A stretch of DNA of 64,000 nucleotides from JAYTQG01 sp043746815 (lineage in GTDB: Bacteria > Actinomycetota > Thermoleophilia > Miltoncostaeales > Miltoncostaeaceae), in contig JAYTQG010000181.1 in the NCBI GenBank assembly GCA_043746815.1, forward strand, positions 1 through 64,000, read 5' to 3'. Positions within the stretch are counted from its first letter, which is position 1. Every line of letters starts with the position of its first letter. Below, piece after piece: positions 24,908 through 32,280 of the stretch. Under the pieces are notes generated by a model. It saw only the letters and a program-made list of their open reading frames with translations. It ran no database searches and was not told the origin of the DNA. Position numbers and translations under genes: made by a program.

Positions 24908-25324
24908 TTAACCCTTGTTCTTCCCTTCGCCCATCATCTGATCTACCGCTGCGGAGACCGCCTCCCAGGTCCACCCAATGGTCCTGCTGCGCGCCAAGCC
25001 GTTCGGAAGCGTGCTTGCCTTGTCGGCTCCGCCAACGTACACACCGAAGAAGGGAACGTTCAATTCGCTTGCCATGGCGATTTCCTTGGCGACGCCCGTC
25101 GCGCTCGTCATTGATTTGCCAACCAGGACGACGCACATGTTCGTGCTCGCCATTTTCTCCTTGATTGGAGCTTCCCATTTGGCCTCCGGGAGGTTCTGTT
25201 TGCTCGACCAGTCCTCAGCGGTGAAGGGAGTCGGCGAGTCCGTCCTCGCCTGGCCTACAAACAAGTTCTTCTCGGCCAGGTTGTGATCAAAGTCGAAGCT
25301 GATGAACGCGCGTGGGTCAGCCAT
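24908..25324 (-). CDS. TIR-like protein (MTH538/DUF1863 type), putative NADase signal maker
   Basis: 138 residues from ATG 25324, preceded by GGGAGGG at good spacing. A MTH538-type TIR-like (flavodoxin-related) fold: FISFDFDHN (beta A), PFTAEDWSSK, MCVVLVGKSM (beta C), TGVAKEIAMA with Glu81 as the candidate catalytic residue, FFGVYVGG, and IGWTWEAVSAAVDQMM at the end. Thoeris ThsB proteins of this class cleave NAD and make a cyclic ADP-ribose signal on phage infection. First gene of TIR-caspase-SLOG; the 4-base gap to the caspase gene supports coupled expression. A longer frame to 25477 has no homology and is not used. Confidence 0.8.
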   Translation of the reverse strand: MADPRAFISFDFDHNLAEKNLFVGQARTDSPTPFTAEDWSSKQNLPEAKWEAPIKEKMASTNMCVVLVGKSMTSATGVAKEIAMASELNVPFFGVYVGGADKASTLPNGLARSRTIGWTWEAVSAAVDQMMGEGKNKG

Positions 25325-25707
25325 TGCTACCCTCCCAGGATCGGATTCGAGATAGGTGAGCCCATCCGCATGCCCGGTCGGCACGACGCTCTGCAGAGTG
25401 CAGCGACCAGGGTTGGTTGAAGGTAGGGCCGAGGCGGTCCTGGCGGTGCCCCGGACGCGGCAGCTGGTTCCAGGCAAGCTCAGCTAGCGAGGACCGCGGA
25501 AGCGTGGCGAAAGGTTGTGGCCGAACCGCGGGTCGATCTTTCAGAGGTGTTGCTTCAGGGATCCAGACGGCCGAACTGGCGGGGATGCTCCTACTGTGTG
25601 CAGCGCCGCGGCGCACGCTTGCAGACCGCCGGAGCTCTGATGCCGGAGCCGGACCGGGCGCGGCATCGCAGCCAATGGGCGGGAAGGAAGCGAAGAAGGA
25701 CGGGCCA
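25325..25707. other. Gene-free divergent region between the two defence operons
   Basis: About 380 bases between the TIR gene start and the AbiE operator. Possible frames on both strands have no recognisable protein features. It must contain the promoter of the TIR-caspase-SLOG operon, but I cannot place -35 and -10 boxes with confidence. A 10-bp palindrome, CTCTGCAGAG, sits at 25389-25398. Nothing resembling an integrase, transposase or tRNA is present. Confidence 0.4.
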
Positions 25708-25742
25708 AAGTGTTTACAGATAGTGACTAGTTGTATACACTT
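25708..25742 (+). promoter_or_regulatory. AbiE operator and overlapping promoter
   Basis: AAGTGTTTAC (25708-25717) and GTATACACTT (25733-25742) form an inverted repeat matching at 9 of 10 positions, with 15 bases between arms. Candidate -35 TTTACA (25713-25718) and -10 TATACA (25734-25739) lie within the arms, spaced 15. AbiEi antitoxins repress their own operon by binding inverted repeats at the promoter, so the position, 6 bases before the ATG, fits. Transcription would start next to the start codon, giving a leaderless or nearly leaderless mRNA. Confidence 0.6.
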
Positions 25743-25748
25743 CGGATC

Positions 25749-26378
25749 ATGACGGTCGTGACGTACGCGGTGTCGGATGAACGCGCCGAGCGGTTCACGG
25801 TCTGGATGCGAGATCGATCCGATCCGTTCCGTCTATCGGATGCTCTTGCGCAGAACTGGAGCAGGCGCGATGTGTACGCCGCGCATCAGCGTGGAGATGT
25901 CGTGCAACTCTCGCGTGGAATCTACCGTTGGTCCGATGCTCCGGCGACCGGGCATCTGGACCTCTTGGCGGTCTCGCGCCGGGTCCCTGGCGGCGTGATT
26001 TGTTTTGGGTCTGCGCTCTCGTTTTGGGAGCTGACGGATGAGATTCCAGGCCTGGTGGATGTCGCCGTGGAACGCGGCCGCCGACGCCCGAGGATCGACT
26101 ACCCACCAACCCGTGTCCATGTCCTTGCACCATCGACGTTCACCCTCGGCCAGATAGATGTCACGCTCGAAGGCGGCGAGAGCGTTTCGATCTACGATCC
26201 GGTGCGCTCGGTGGTTGATGCGTTCCGGTTTCGCCGGACCCTCGGCACTGATGTCGCTGCGGGTGCACTGCGACGGTACCTCGCTCGCCCAGGTGCGAGT
26301 CCTGTGGATCTTTTGACCTACGCCCGCCAGCTCCGCGCGGGCAGCCTGCTCGCGGACGCATTGGAGATCTTGCTGTGA
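25749..26378 (+). CDS. abiEi: AbiEi-type antitoxin (type IV toxin-antitoxin)
   Basis: 209 residues from ATG 25749. N-terminal winged helix (about 10-60; FRLSDALAQNWSRRDVYAAH and VVQLSRGIYRW), typical of the AbiEi antitoxin N-terminal domain, and a C-terminal AbiEi domain with ICFGSALSFWELTDEIPG, a THVHVL-like VHVLAPS strand, and VSIYDPVRSVVDAFRFR. The antitoxin neutralises AbiEii and represses the operon. It overlaps the toxin gene by GTGA. A 9-of-10 inverted repeat lies just upstream. The pair acts in abortive phage infection in lactococcal AbiE; here that is by homology. Confidence 0.88.
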   Translation: MTVVTYAVSDERAERFTVWMRDRSDPFRLSDALAQNWSRRDVYAAHQRGDVVQLSRGIYRWSDAPATGHLDLLAVSRRVPGGVICFGSALSFWELTDEIPGLVDVAVERGRRRPRIDYPPTRVHVLAPSTFTLGQIDVTLEGGESVSIYDPVRSVVDAFRFRRTLGTDVAAGALRRYLARPGASPVDLLTYARQLRAGSLLADALEILL

Positions 26379-27238
26379 CACGTGGGGAGGAGGTCTACCG
26401 TGCGTTGCAGCGTCACGCACGCGAGAGTGGCCGGGGAACCCAGGAACTCTTGGAGTTCTACGTTCATGAGGCATTCCTCGACCGGCTCTCGCGGAGTCCG
26501 TACGCCGACCGCCTGGCCCTCAAGGGGGGTCTGCTCCTCGCGACGTTTGGGGCGCGTCGCCAGACGCGCGATGCCGATCTCCTCATCCGGGGCGTCGCTG
26601 GAAACCCGGAGGCGATCACGAGTGTGGTCACGCAAATCCTCGAGGTTCAGGTCGACGACGGCGCGAGGTTCGACATGACGGCAATCGCCGTCGCGCCAAT
26701 CAGAGACCTCGCCACCTACGGCGGCTGGCGCGTCGCCGTCCCGGCCTTCGTGTCAACGGCGAAGCTCAGGTTGCGGCTCGACCTGAGCGTGGGCGACCCA
26801 ATCGAACCGGAACTCACCAACTGCGTCCGAGTGTTGCCGGGCCTGCCGCCCATCCCGGTGCTTGCCTACCCGATCACCGGTGTGTTGGCGGAGAAGATCG
26901 CGACGATGATCGAGCTTGGTGACGCAAACACTCGTGATCGTGACTGGGCCGATGTGTATCTCCTGAGCTGTCTGCACACAGTCCAAGCGTCGACGCTGCG
27001 TGCGACGCTACTTGCCACCACTACTCACCGAGGCGTGCTCCTGCGACCGCTCGCGGAGGTCGTTACCACACTCCCCATATCACGGCAGGCAACGTATGCA
27101 GCGTTTCGCTCGCGCGCGGCGCCCCATCTGCCCGATGCCTTCGCCGAGATCACCAGACGAGTGATGGTCTTCGCCGAGCCGATCATCCGCGGAGACGCAT
27201 CCGGTACCTGGGATCCATCTCGGGCGGAGTGGGTTTGA
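26375..27238 (+). CDS. abiEii: AbiEii-type nucleotidyltransferase toxin
   Basis: 287 residues; DUF1814/AbiEii family of the DNA polymerase beta superfamily. Motifs: LALKGGLLLATF (GG/S motif), RDADLLI (metal Asp pair; R-x-T-R-D-A-D) and the later PVLAYPITGVLAEKIATM, with NTRDRDWADVYLL (Lys and RD-x-D motifs typical of AbiEii). AbiEii toxins transfer nucleotides, probably to tRNA acceptor ends, and stop growth. The GTG start overlaps the antitoxin stop by four bases. Second gene of the AbiE operon and right end of the defence island. Length and motif order are normal, so the toxin looks intact. Confidence 0.9.
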   Translation: MTRGEEVYRALQRHARESGRGTQELLEFYVHEAFLDRLSRSPYADRLALKGGLLLATFGARRQTRDADLLIRGVAGNPEAITSVVTQILEVQVDDGARFDMTAIAVAPIRDLATYGGWRVAVPAFVSTAKLRLRLDLSVGDPIEPELTNCVRVLPGLPPIPVLAYPITGVLAEKIATMIELGDANTRDRDWADVYLLSCLHTVQASTLRATLLATTTHRGVLLRPLAEVVTTLPISRQATYAAFRSRAAPHLPDAFAEITRRVMVFAEPIIRGDASGTWDPSRAEWV

Positions 27239-27328
27239 ACCGGGAATCCCGAGGTTTTAGCCGCAGTTCACGCGGCCAGCGCACGCGAACGTCCGGGGGG
27301 CAGAGGACTAGCGATCGTAACTGCGGGA

Positions 27329-27356
27329 CGCTCAGGCCCGACTCAACGCCTGAGCG
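27329..27356. terminator. Hairpin between abiEii and rpmB
   Basis: CGCTCAGGC (27329-27337) pairs with GCCTGAGCG (27348-27356), with a 10-base loop. It lies just after the rpmB stop on the minus strand and between converging transcripts, so it may end both. No T tract. The rest of 27239-27363 holds nothing I recognise. Confidence 0.55.
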
Positions 27357-27363
27357 CACCTCG

Positions 27364-27555
27364 CTACACGGCCTTGGTGACCTTGCCAGCCTTCAGGCAG
27401 CGGGTGCAGACGTACACCGACACGGGCGTGACGCCCTTGAGGATGCGCACCTTCTGCACATTCGGGTTGAATCGACGCGAGGTCGCCCGCATCGAGTGGC
27501 TGCGGTTGTTGCCGAACATTGGCTTCTTGCCGCAACAGTCACAAATTTTGGCCAT
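27364..27555 (-). CDS. rpmB: 50S ribosomal protein L28
   Basis: 63 residues from ATG 27555, the family-typical MAKICDCCGKKP start. A zinc-binding form: Cys pairs at residues 5-8 (CDCC, first and last used) and near 50-53 (CTRC), with the conserved NNRSHSMRATSRRF and VYVCTRCLKAGK segments. A large-subunit ribosomal protein. Divergent from recG by about 125 bases; a longer frame to 27645 would add a non-homologous N-terminus. Confidence 0.96.
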   Translation of the reverse strand: MAKICDCCGKKPMFGNNRSHSMRATSRRFNPNVQKVRILKGVTPVSVYVCTRCLKAGKVTKAV

Positions 27556-27680
27556 GGTGGCACCCTTCTTCTCAGGGCGGGCACGGCGAATACCGCCCCG
27601 GACGACCCCGAATAGTGCCCGGAAATCGTCGCCGTCGCAACTCACCGGCGCCAGCCGGGGGCGCTGCGATCATTCCGCGT

Positions 27681-29831
27681 GTGCAGCCCGCCCCGCCATT
27701 TGGCTCCGCACGCTCCACGCTGTGGCCCGAAACGCCACCCGGACATGCCCCCCGCCCGGCGACCTGGGAGGCCGCGATCACCGTCGTTGCTGGCGTCGGG
27801 GAGGCCACGGCGGAGCGGGCCCGCGTGTTTGGAGTCGGCCGCGTGTGCGACCTATTGGAGCATCTGCCGGTTCGCCATATGAGCTACGAGGACGCGAAGA
27901 AGGTTCGCGATCTCATTCCGGGTGAGGAGGCGACCGTCCGTGTGCGCCTCTCCAGCATTGAAATTCGCCCCACCCGGCGACGAGGGCTGCGGTTGGTGCG
28001 GGCGCGTGTCGCGGACGAGACCGGTCCGCTGATGGCGATCTGGTTCAACCAGGACTACCTGGCTCGGCAACTGAACTCCGGAGACCTCCTGCTCCTACGT
28101 GGGAAGGTGGATCCGGGGGCGCCGCGGCAGTTGACGGTGAAGACGCACGAGGTCCTCGGACAGGGTATCTCCGAGGGGCTCCATACGACGGGCCTGGTCC
28201 CGGTCTATGCGGCCACGGAGGAGATGCCCGCCCGGCGACTGCGCGAGGTCGTGGACGCTGCCCGGCCACTGCTGCGGGCGGCGCCAGAACGGCTTCCTGC
28301 CTGGATGCGGGTCCGGTTGCACCTTCCGACCGCAAGTGACGCGCTCGGGGCGCTCCATTTTCCGCGGACCGCCCCGGAGCCGCGGATGGGTCGCCGTCGC
28401 CTCGCGTTTGAGGAACTCCTCGTACTCCAACTTGGGCTCGCCGCGGTGCGTCGACTTGCGACGATCGGCAGCGCGCCGGTCATCGGGCCGAGCGTCGATC
28501 TCGTTCCCCGAATCACGGCGGCTCTGCCATTCACCCTCACCGCCGAGCAGCAGCGCGTGGGGGCAGAGATCATTCGCGACCTGGGTCGTGGACACCCGAT
28601 GCGGCGCCTCTTGCAGGGCGAGGTGGGGTCGGGCAAGACGATTGTCGCGGCGCTTGCGATGGCCCATGCCGCCGAGGCGGGCGCACAAGCGGCGCTCCTT
28701 GTGCCCACGGAAACCCTCGCTGAGCAGCACTTGCGGAGCCTCGATCAGATCCTCGCCCCGGTTGGCATCGTGCCGGTCCTCCTGACGGGACGGATCCCCG
28801 CGGCGGAGCGCGCTCGACGTCTTGAACTTCTGGCCACGGGTACCGCCGCCATCGCCGTTGGAACCCAAGCGCTCCTGACCGAAACGGTCCGATTCGACAA
28901 CCTTGGCCTGGTGGTGGTGGATGAGCAGCACCGCTTCGGTGTCGCCCAACGGCAGCTCCTTGCCGAGCGGGCGAAGGGGACGGGTGGGGCGGCGCATCTC
29001 CTCTACATGAGCGCGACGCCAATCCCGCGGACGCTCGCACTGACGGCCTTTGGCGACCTTCAGGTATCGACACTCCGCGGGCGGCCAGTGGGTCGCGGGG
29101 AGATACCGACACGCTGGGTTCCTGAGGCCGAACGCGCCCTTGCGGAAGAGGAAGTCCGGGCGGAGCTCCGGGCAGGGCGGCAGGCGTATGTGATCTGTCC
29201 GCTGGTCGAAGAGGGCGGGGTCGTCGCCGCACGCGCAGCGACCGAGGAGGCCGCCCGTCTCGCGGAGGGCCCCTTCAAGAACTTCACCGTTGGGCTCGCC
29301 CACGGCGCACAGTCGAGTGACGAGAAGCGCCGCGCCATGGCCGGTTTCTCCGACGGCAGTACGGACATTCTGGTCGCGACAACCGTCGTCGAGGTCGGGG
29401 TCGACATCGCGAACGCGTCCATCATCATCATCGAGGGGGCCGATCGCTTCGGCCTCGCCCAGCTTCACCAACTCCGCGGCCGGGTCGGGCGTGGCGCCCA
29501 CCCGGGGCGATGTCTCCTGTTCGCAGAGCCAACGACCGAGACGGCAATCCGACGCCTCGAAGCGATTAGCCAGGAACAAGATGGCTTACGGCTCGCGGAG
29601 CTTGACCTCGAGATTCGCGGTGAGGGAACGGTCCTTGGGCTCCGCCAGTCTGGCGCCACGGACCTGCGGTTTGCGAAGTTGGGCCGCGACCGCCGCGAAC
29701 TGGCCCAGGCGCGCAAGATCGCCCGCCAGACCCTGGCCCGCGATCCGCATCTCACCCTCCCCGAGCACCTCCTCCTGCGCGAGGCGGTGCTCACCCAGTT
29801 TGCGGAGCTTCCGCGCCTCCTCGACGCATGA
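27681..29831 (+). CDS. recG: ATP-dependent DNA helicase RecG
   Basis: 716 residues from GTG 27681. Branch-migration helicase that regresses stalled forks and processes recombination intermediates. Order: wedge/OB domain (about 40-200; VRDLIPGEEATVRV), then the helicase domains with Walker A LLQGEVGSGKTIVA, the DEQHRFG box (motif II), MSATPIPRTLAL (motif III), VVEVGVDIANA (motif V) and HQLRGRVGRGAHPG (motif VI). The start is uncertain because no good ribosome-binding site precedes GTG 27681, but this keeps the conserved N-terminal wedge. Overlaps rsmD by ATGA. Confidence 0.95.
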   Translation: MQPAPPFGSARSTLWPETPPGHAPRPATWEAAITVVAGVGEATAERARVFGVGRVCDLLEHLPVRHMSYEDAKKVRDLIPGEEATVRVRLSSIEIRPTRRRGLRLVRARVADETGPLMAIWFNQDYLARQLNSGDLLLLRGKVDPGAPRQLTVKTHEVLGQGISEGLHTTGLVPVYAATEEMPARRLREVVDAARPLLRAAPERLPAWMRVRLHLPTASDALGALHFPRTAPEPRMGRRRLAFEELLVLQLGLAAVRRLATIGSAPVIGPSVDLVPRITAALPFTLTAEQQRVGAEIIRDLGRGHPMRRLLQGEVGSGKTIVAALAMAHAAEAGAQAALLVPTETLAEQHLRSLDQILAPVGIVPVLLTGRIPAAERARRLELLATGTAAIAVGTQALLTETVRFDNLGLVVVDEQHRFGVAQRQLLAERAKGTGGAAHLLYMSATPIPRTLALTAFGDLQVSTLRGRPVGRGEIPTRWVPEAERALAEEEVRAELRAGRQAYVICPLVEEGGVVAARAATEEAARLAEGPFKNFTVGLAHGAQSSDEKRRAMAGFSDGSTDILVATTVVEVGVDIANASIIIIEGADRFGLAQLHQLRGRVGRGAHPGRCLLFAEPTTETAIRRLEAISQEQDGLRLAELDLEIRGEGTVLGLRQSGATDLRFAKLGRDRRELAQARKIARQTLARDPHLTLPEHLLLREAVLTQFAELPRLLDA

Positions 29832-30391
29832 GGATCGTCGCGGGCGAGTTTCGTGGTCGGCGTCTGGTCGCTCCCGAGGGGTTCGCCACCCGGCCGACGC
29901 CCGATCGCGTGCGTGAGTCGCTCTTCCAGATCCTCGGCGACATCACCGACGTGCGTGTACTGGACGCCTTTGCGGGGACCGGGGCCTTGGGGCTGGAAGC
30001 GCTCTCCAGGGGCGCTGCACAGGCGACGTTCATCGAGCGTGACCCATCGCCGCTTGCCAGTCTGCGGGCAAACATCGCCGCGTTGGGTGTCACCGACCAG
30101 ATTCGTGTGATCGCCCGTGACACCGACCGCGCCCTTGCCGCCGAGCGACATGCGGGGGCGACCTACGACCTGGTCTTTCTGGACCCTCCGTTTGCTGAAA
30201 CGCTTCAGCGGGCTCCTGCCCTGGGGGTGGCGCTTGCCCCGATGATGGTCACCGGCGGGCGTGTTGTGCTGGAATACGACGCATCGTCCCGCGACGTACC
30301 GGAGTTCGGAGCAATGCCCATCTTGGATCGAACTGATCGCCGCTACGGGTCCGTGGCCGTCGCCATCGTTTGGATCGGCGCCGCCGAATGA
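29828..30391 (+). CDS. rsmD: 16S rRNA (guanine966-N2)-methyltransferase
   Basis: 187 residues. SAM-dependent RsmD with MRIVAGEFRGRRL at the start, RPTPDRVRESLF, the SAM loop DAFAGTGALGLEALSRGA, and the catalytic LVFLDPPF (the N-methyltransferase D-P-P-F/Y motif). It methylates 16S rRNA during small-subunit maturation. Overlaps recG and coaD by ATGA; recG-rsmD-coaD is a common order in actinobacteria. Confidence 0.96.
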   Translation: MRIVAGEFRGRRLVAPEGFATRPTPDRVRESLFQILGDITDVRVLDAFAGTGALGLEALSRGAAQATFIERDPSPLASLRANIAALGVTDQIRVIARDTDRALAAERHAGATYDLVFLDPPFAETLQRAPALGVALAPMMVTGGRVVLEYDASSRDVPEFGAMPILDRTDRRYGSVAVAIVWIGAAE

Positions 30392-30894
30392 GCGTCATTG
30401 CCTGCTGCCCAGGTACCTACGATCCGGTCACCCTCGGACACCTCGACATCATCGAACGCGCCTCCCGAATTTTCGGTCAGGTCATCGTCCTCGTCACCGA
30501 GGGAACCTCGCGGAAGACGCCCATGTTCACCACCGAGGAGCGCATGGCGTTTGTTGCCAAGGGCTGCTTGGACCTGCCCAATGTCAGCGTCGAACCGCTG
30601 AACGAACTGGTCGTCGCTCGGGCCCGAGCGCTTGGCGCGACGGTCCTTGTGAAGGGCATGCGGGCGATTTCGGATTTCGACTACGAGTTCCAAATGGCGC
30701 AGATCAACCGTCACCTTTCGCCGGAGATTGAGACCGTCTACATGCCAGCCTCGCCGAAGTTCTCGTTCATCAGCTCCAGCGGCCTGAAAGAGATCGCCGT
30801 CTGGGGTGGACGGGTGGACGACTGGGTGCCCCCGTACGTGGCCGCGGCGTTTCGCGAACGAATGGACGGAGACGGCCTCCTGCGGAGCGTCTGA
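30388..30894 (+). CDS. coaD: Phosphopantetheine adenylyltransferase
   Basis: 168 residues from ATG 30388. Penultimate step of coenzyme A synthesis: ATP plus 4'-phosphopantetheine to dephospho-CoA. CoaD signatures: CPGTYDPVTLGHLDIIERA (nucleotidyltransferase TxxHxGH-like site, here TLGHLD), VKGMRAISDFDYEFQMA, and FISSSGLKEIA. ATGA overlap with rsmD. A six-residue longer start at 30370 is less likely because ATG 30388 is followed by the conserved MSVIACCPG start. Confidence 0.96.
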   Translation: MSVIACCPGTYDPVTLGHLDIIERASRIFGQVIVLVTEGTSRKTPMFTTEERMAFVAKGCLDLPNVSVEPLNELVVARARALGATVLVKGMRAISDFDYEFQMAQINRHLSPEIETVYMPASPKFSFISSSGLKEIAVWGGRVDDWVPPYVAAAFRERMDGDGLLRSV

Positions 30895-30960
30895 GGACAC
30901 CGCTACTATCTCCGGGATGGGTGCGGCTTGCGCGCCCCGCGTCGTGCTTGAAGGGAGCCC

Positions 30961-31488
30961 ATGGACGTTCTCGCCTTGATCGATAAGTTGGACGATCTCG
31001 TCCACAACGCCCGAGCGGTCCCGTTGACCGACCAGGTGCGGATCGACCGCGAGGCGATCTACGACCTGCTGGACCAAATGCGGACGACCATTCCGGAAGA
31101 GGTCAAGCAGGCACGCTGGATCGTCAAAGAGCGCCAGGAGATGCTGGCGGAGGCGAAGCGCGAGTCCGATCGCATCGTCACCGAAGCAAAGGACAAAGCG
31201 GTCCGCATGGCCTCTGAGGAAGAGGTTGTCAAGCAGGCCAACCGTGACGCCGACCACATCATGGATGACGCCCGCGCCCGCGAGCGCGACGTTCGCCTGG
31301 GTGCGGAGGACTACGCCGACGAGGTGCTCGGCACACTTGAGATGAACCTCGGCAAGTTCTTGTCGGCCGTCAAGCGTGGGCGTGAGCAGTTGCAGGGTAA
31401 GGCCTCGCAGGCACAAGAGACCCAAGGGTGGACGCCGACCCCCGACGAGCATGACGAGCGCAATGGGCACGACGACGAGGAAGCGTGA
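30961..31488 (+). CDS. DivIVA-like coiled-coil protein (SepIVA type)
   Basis: 175 residues. N-terminal MDVLALIDKLDDLVHNARAV and a long helix rich in Glu, Arg and Lys, with QANRDADHIMDDARARERDV-like heptads. The C-terminus is acidic. This layout and the position between coaD and yceD match actinobacterial SepIVA, a septum-associated coiled-coil protein with ATP-synthase-b-like appearance. It probably helps position cell-wall synthesis; function by analogy. The ATG follows GGGAG. The end overlaps yceD by 38 bases. Confidence 0.75.
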   Translation: MDVLALIDKLDDLVHNARAVPLTDQVRIDREAIYDLLDQMRTTIPEEVKQARWIVKERQEMLAEAKRESDRIVTEAKDKAVRMASEEEVVKQANRDADHIMDDARARERDVRLGAEDYADEVLGTLEMNLGKFLSAVKRGREQLQGKASQAQETQGWTPTPDEHDERNGHDDEEA

Positions 31489-32029
31489 CGCGCCGGACGG
31501 AAGCTTCGATCTTCGGTCACTTAACCTCGACAATGGTTCCGCCGCAAGCCGAACGCCCGAGGTCTCGCTCGACGAGATGACCTTCGGTGGCGAGCGGTAC
31601 GTCGTCGCCATTGCGGACGGAACCGTTCGCCTTGAGGTCTCCCGATCAGCGTCGGGATGGTTCCTGCAACTGCGCACCGCCGCCCACATCGAGGGGCCAT
31701 GTTGGCGTTGCCTTGGACCCGCGGTTCTCGACAGCTCGGCGAATGTCAACGAGTTCCAAGCCCATGGCCGCGCGGGCGCCGAGTTCGATGAAGACCTCGA
31801 CAGCCCGTACGTCGACGGCGAGCGCCTGGACCTCGTCACATGGACCATCGACGCCGTTGCCGACCAACTGCCGCCGTCGATCCTCTGTCAGCCGAATTGC
31901 CAGGGCCTCTGCACAGGGTGTGGGGCGAATCTGAACGCTGGCCCGTGCGACTGCGCGGCCAGTCGACCACCGCCCCAGGGACTGTCCGGAATTGCGCGCC
32001 TGCTCGCCGAGTCGGGCGAGGCGCCTTGA
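31451..32029 (+). CDS. yceD: YceD/DUF177 family protein
   Basis: 192 residues from ATG 31451 (ATG 31463 is also possible). It has the DUF177 pattern with Cys in GPCWRCLGPA (CxxC), a later CQPNCQGLCTGCG Cys4 cluster (zinc-binding form) and DCA near the end. YceD lies before rpmF in most bacteria and is tied to 23S rRNA or L32 biogenesis. Here it is directly upstream of rpmF, as expected. It overlaps the SepIVA-like gene. Confidence 0.88.
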   Translation: MTSAMGTTTRKRDAPDGSFDLRSLNLDNGSAASRTPEVSLDEMTFGGERYVVAIADGTVRLEVSRSASGWFLQLRTAAHIEGPCWRCLGPAVLDSSANVNEFQAHGRAGAEFDEDLDSPYVDGERLDLVTWTIDAVADQLPPSILCQPNCQGLCTGCGANLNAGPCDCAASRPPPQGLSGIARLLAESGEAP

Positions 32030-32093
32030 TCGTCAGGGGGCCGGGGCGCTATCCTGCCGAGTCTCGTACATTTGCAGTACCTCGAGGAGCCTG

Positions 32094-32276
32094 ATGGCCG
32101 TCCCAAAGCGAAAGACCTCCCGCCAGCGCCGTGACACTCGCCGCGCCACGCATTCCATTGAGGCAACGGTGCTGGCCTCGTGCCCGCGCTGCCAGGCGCC
32201 AATCCGTCCGCACCACGTCTGCGCGGTCTGCGGCACGTACCGCGGTCGTGTGATCGTCGACGTCGACGCCGAGTAG
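32094..32276 (+). CDS. rpmF: 50S ribosomal protein L32
   Basis: 60 residues from ATG 32094, preceded by CGAGGAGC. MAVPKRKTSRQRRDTRRATH is the family-typical start. CPRCQ and CAVCG form the zinc ribbon (C+ form). Ribosomal large-subunit protein; part of yceD-rpmF-plsX-acpP, the common fatty-acid/ribosome gene order. The TAG stop is followed four bases later by the proposed plsX start. Confidence 0.97.
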   Translation: MAVPKRKTSRQRRDTRRATHSIEATVLASCPRCQAPIRPHHVCAVCGTYRGRVIVDVDAE

Positions 32277-32280
32277 CCCG

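Noticed and set aside
25389..25398. 10-bp palindrome CTCTGCAGAG upstream of the TIR gene
   Set aside because: Too short and common in GC-rich DNA to call an operator without other support.
27230..27265. tRNA T-arm-like GGTTTGAACC sequence near the end of abiEii
   Set aside because: The stem does not close and no cloverleaf is possible; part lies in coding sequence.
23154..27363. Mobile element carrying the defence genes
   Set aside because: No integrase, transposase, terminal repeats or tRNA target are visible, so I call it an island by content only.
28095..29579. 494-codon minus-strand frame opposite recG
   Set aside because: The plus strand codes a complete RecG with all helicase motifs.
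30343..31848. 501-codon minus-strand frame
   Set aside because: Crosses coaD, the SepIVA-like gene and yceD, all of which are well supported.
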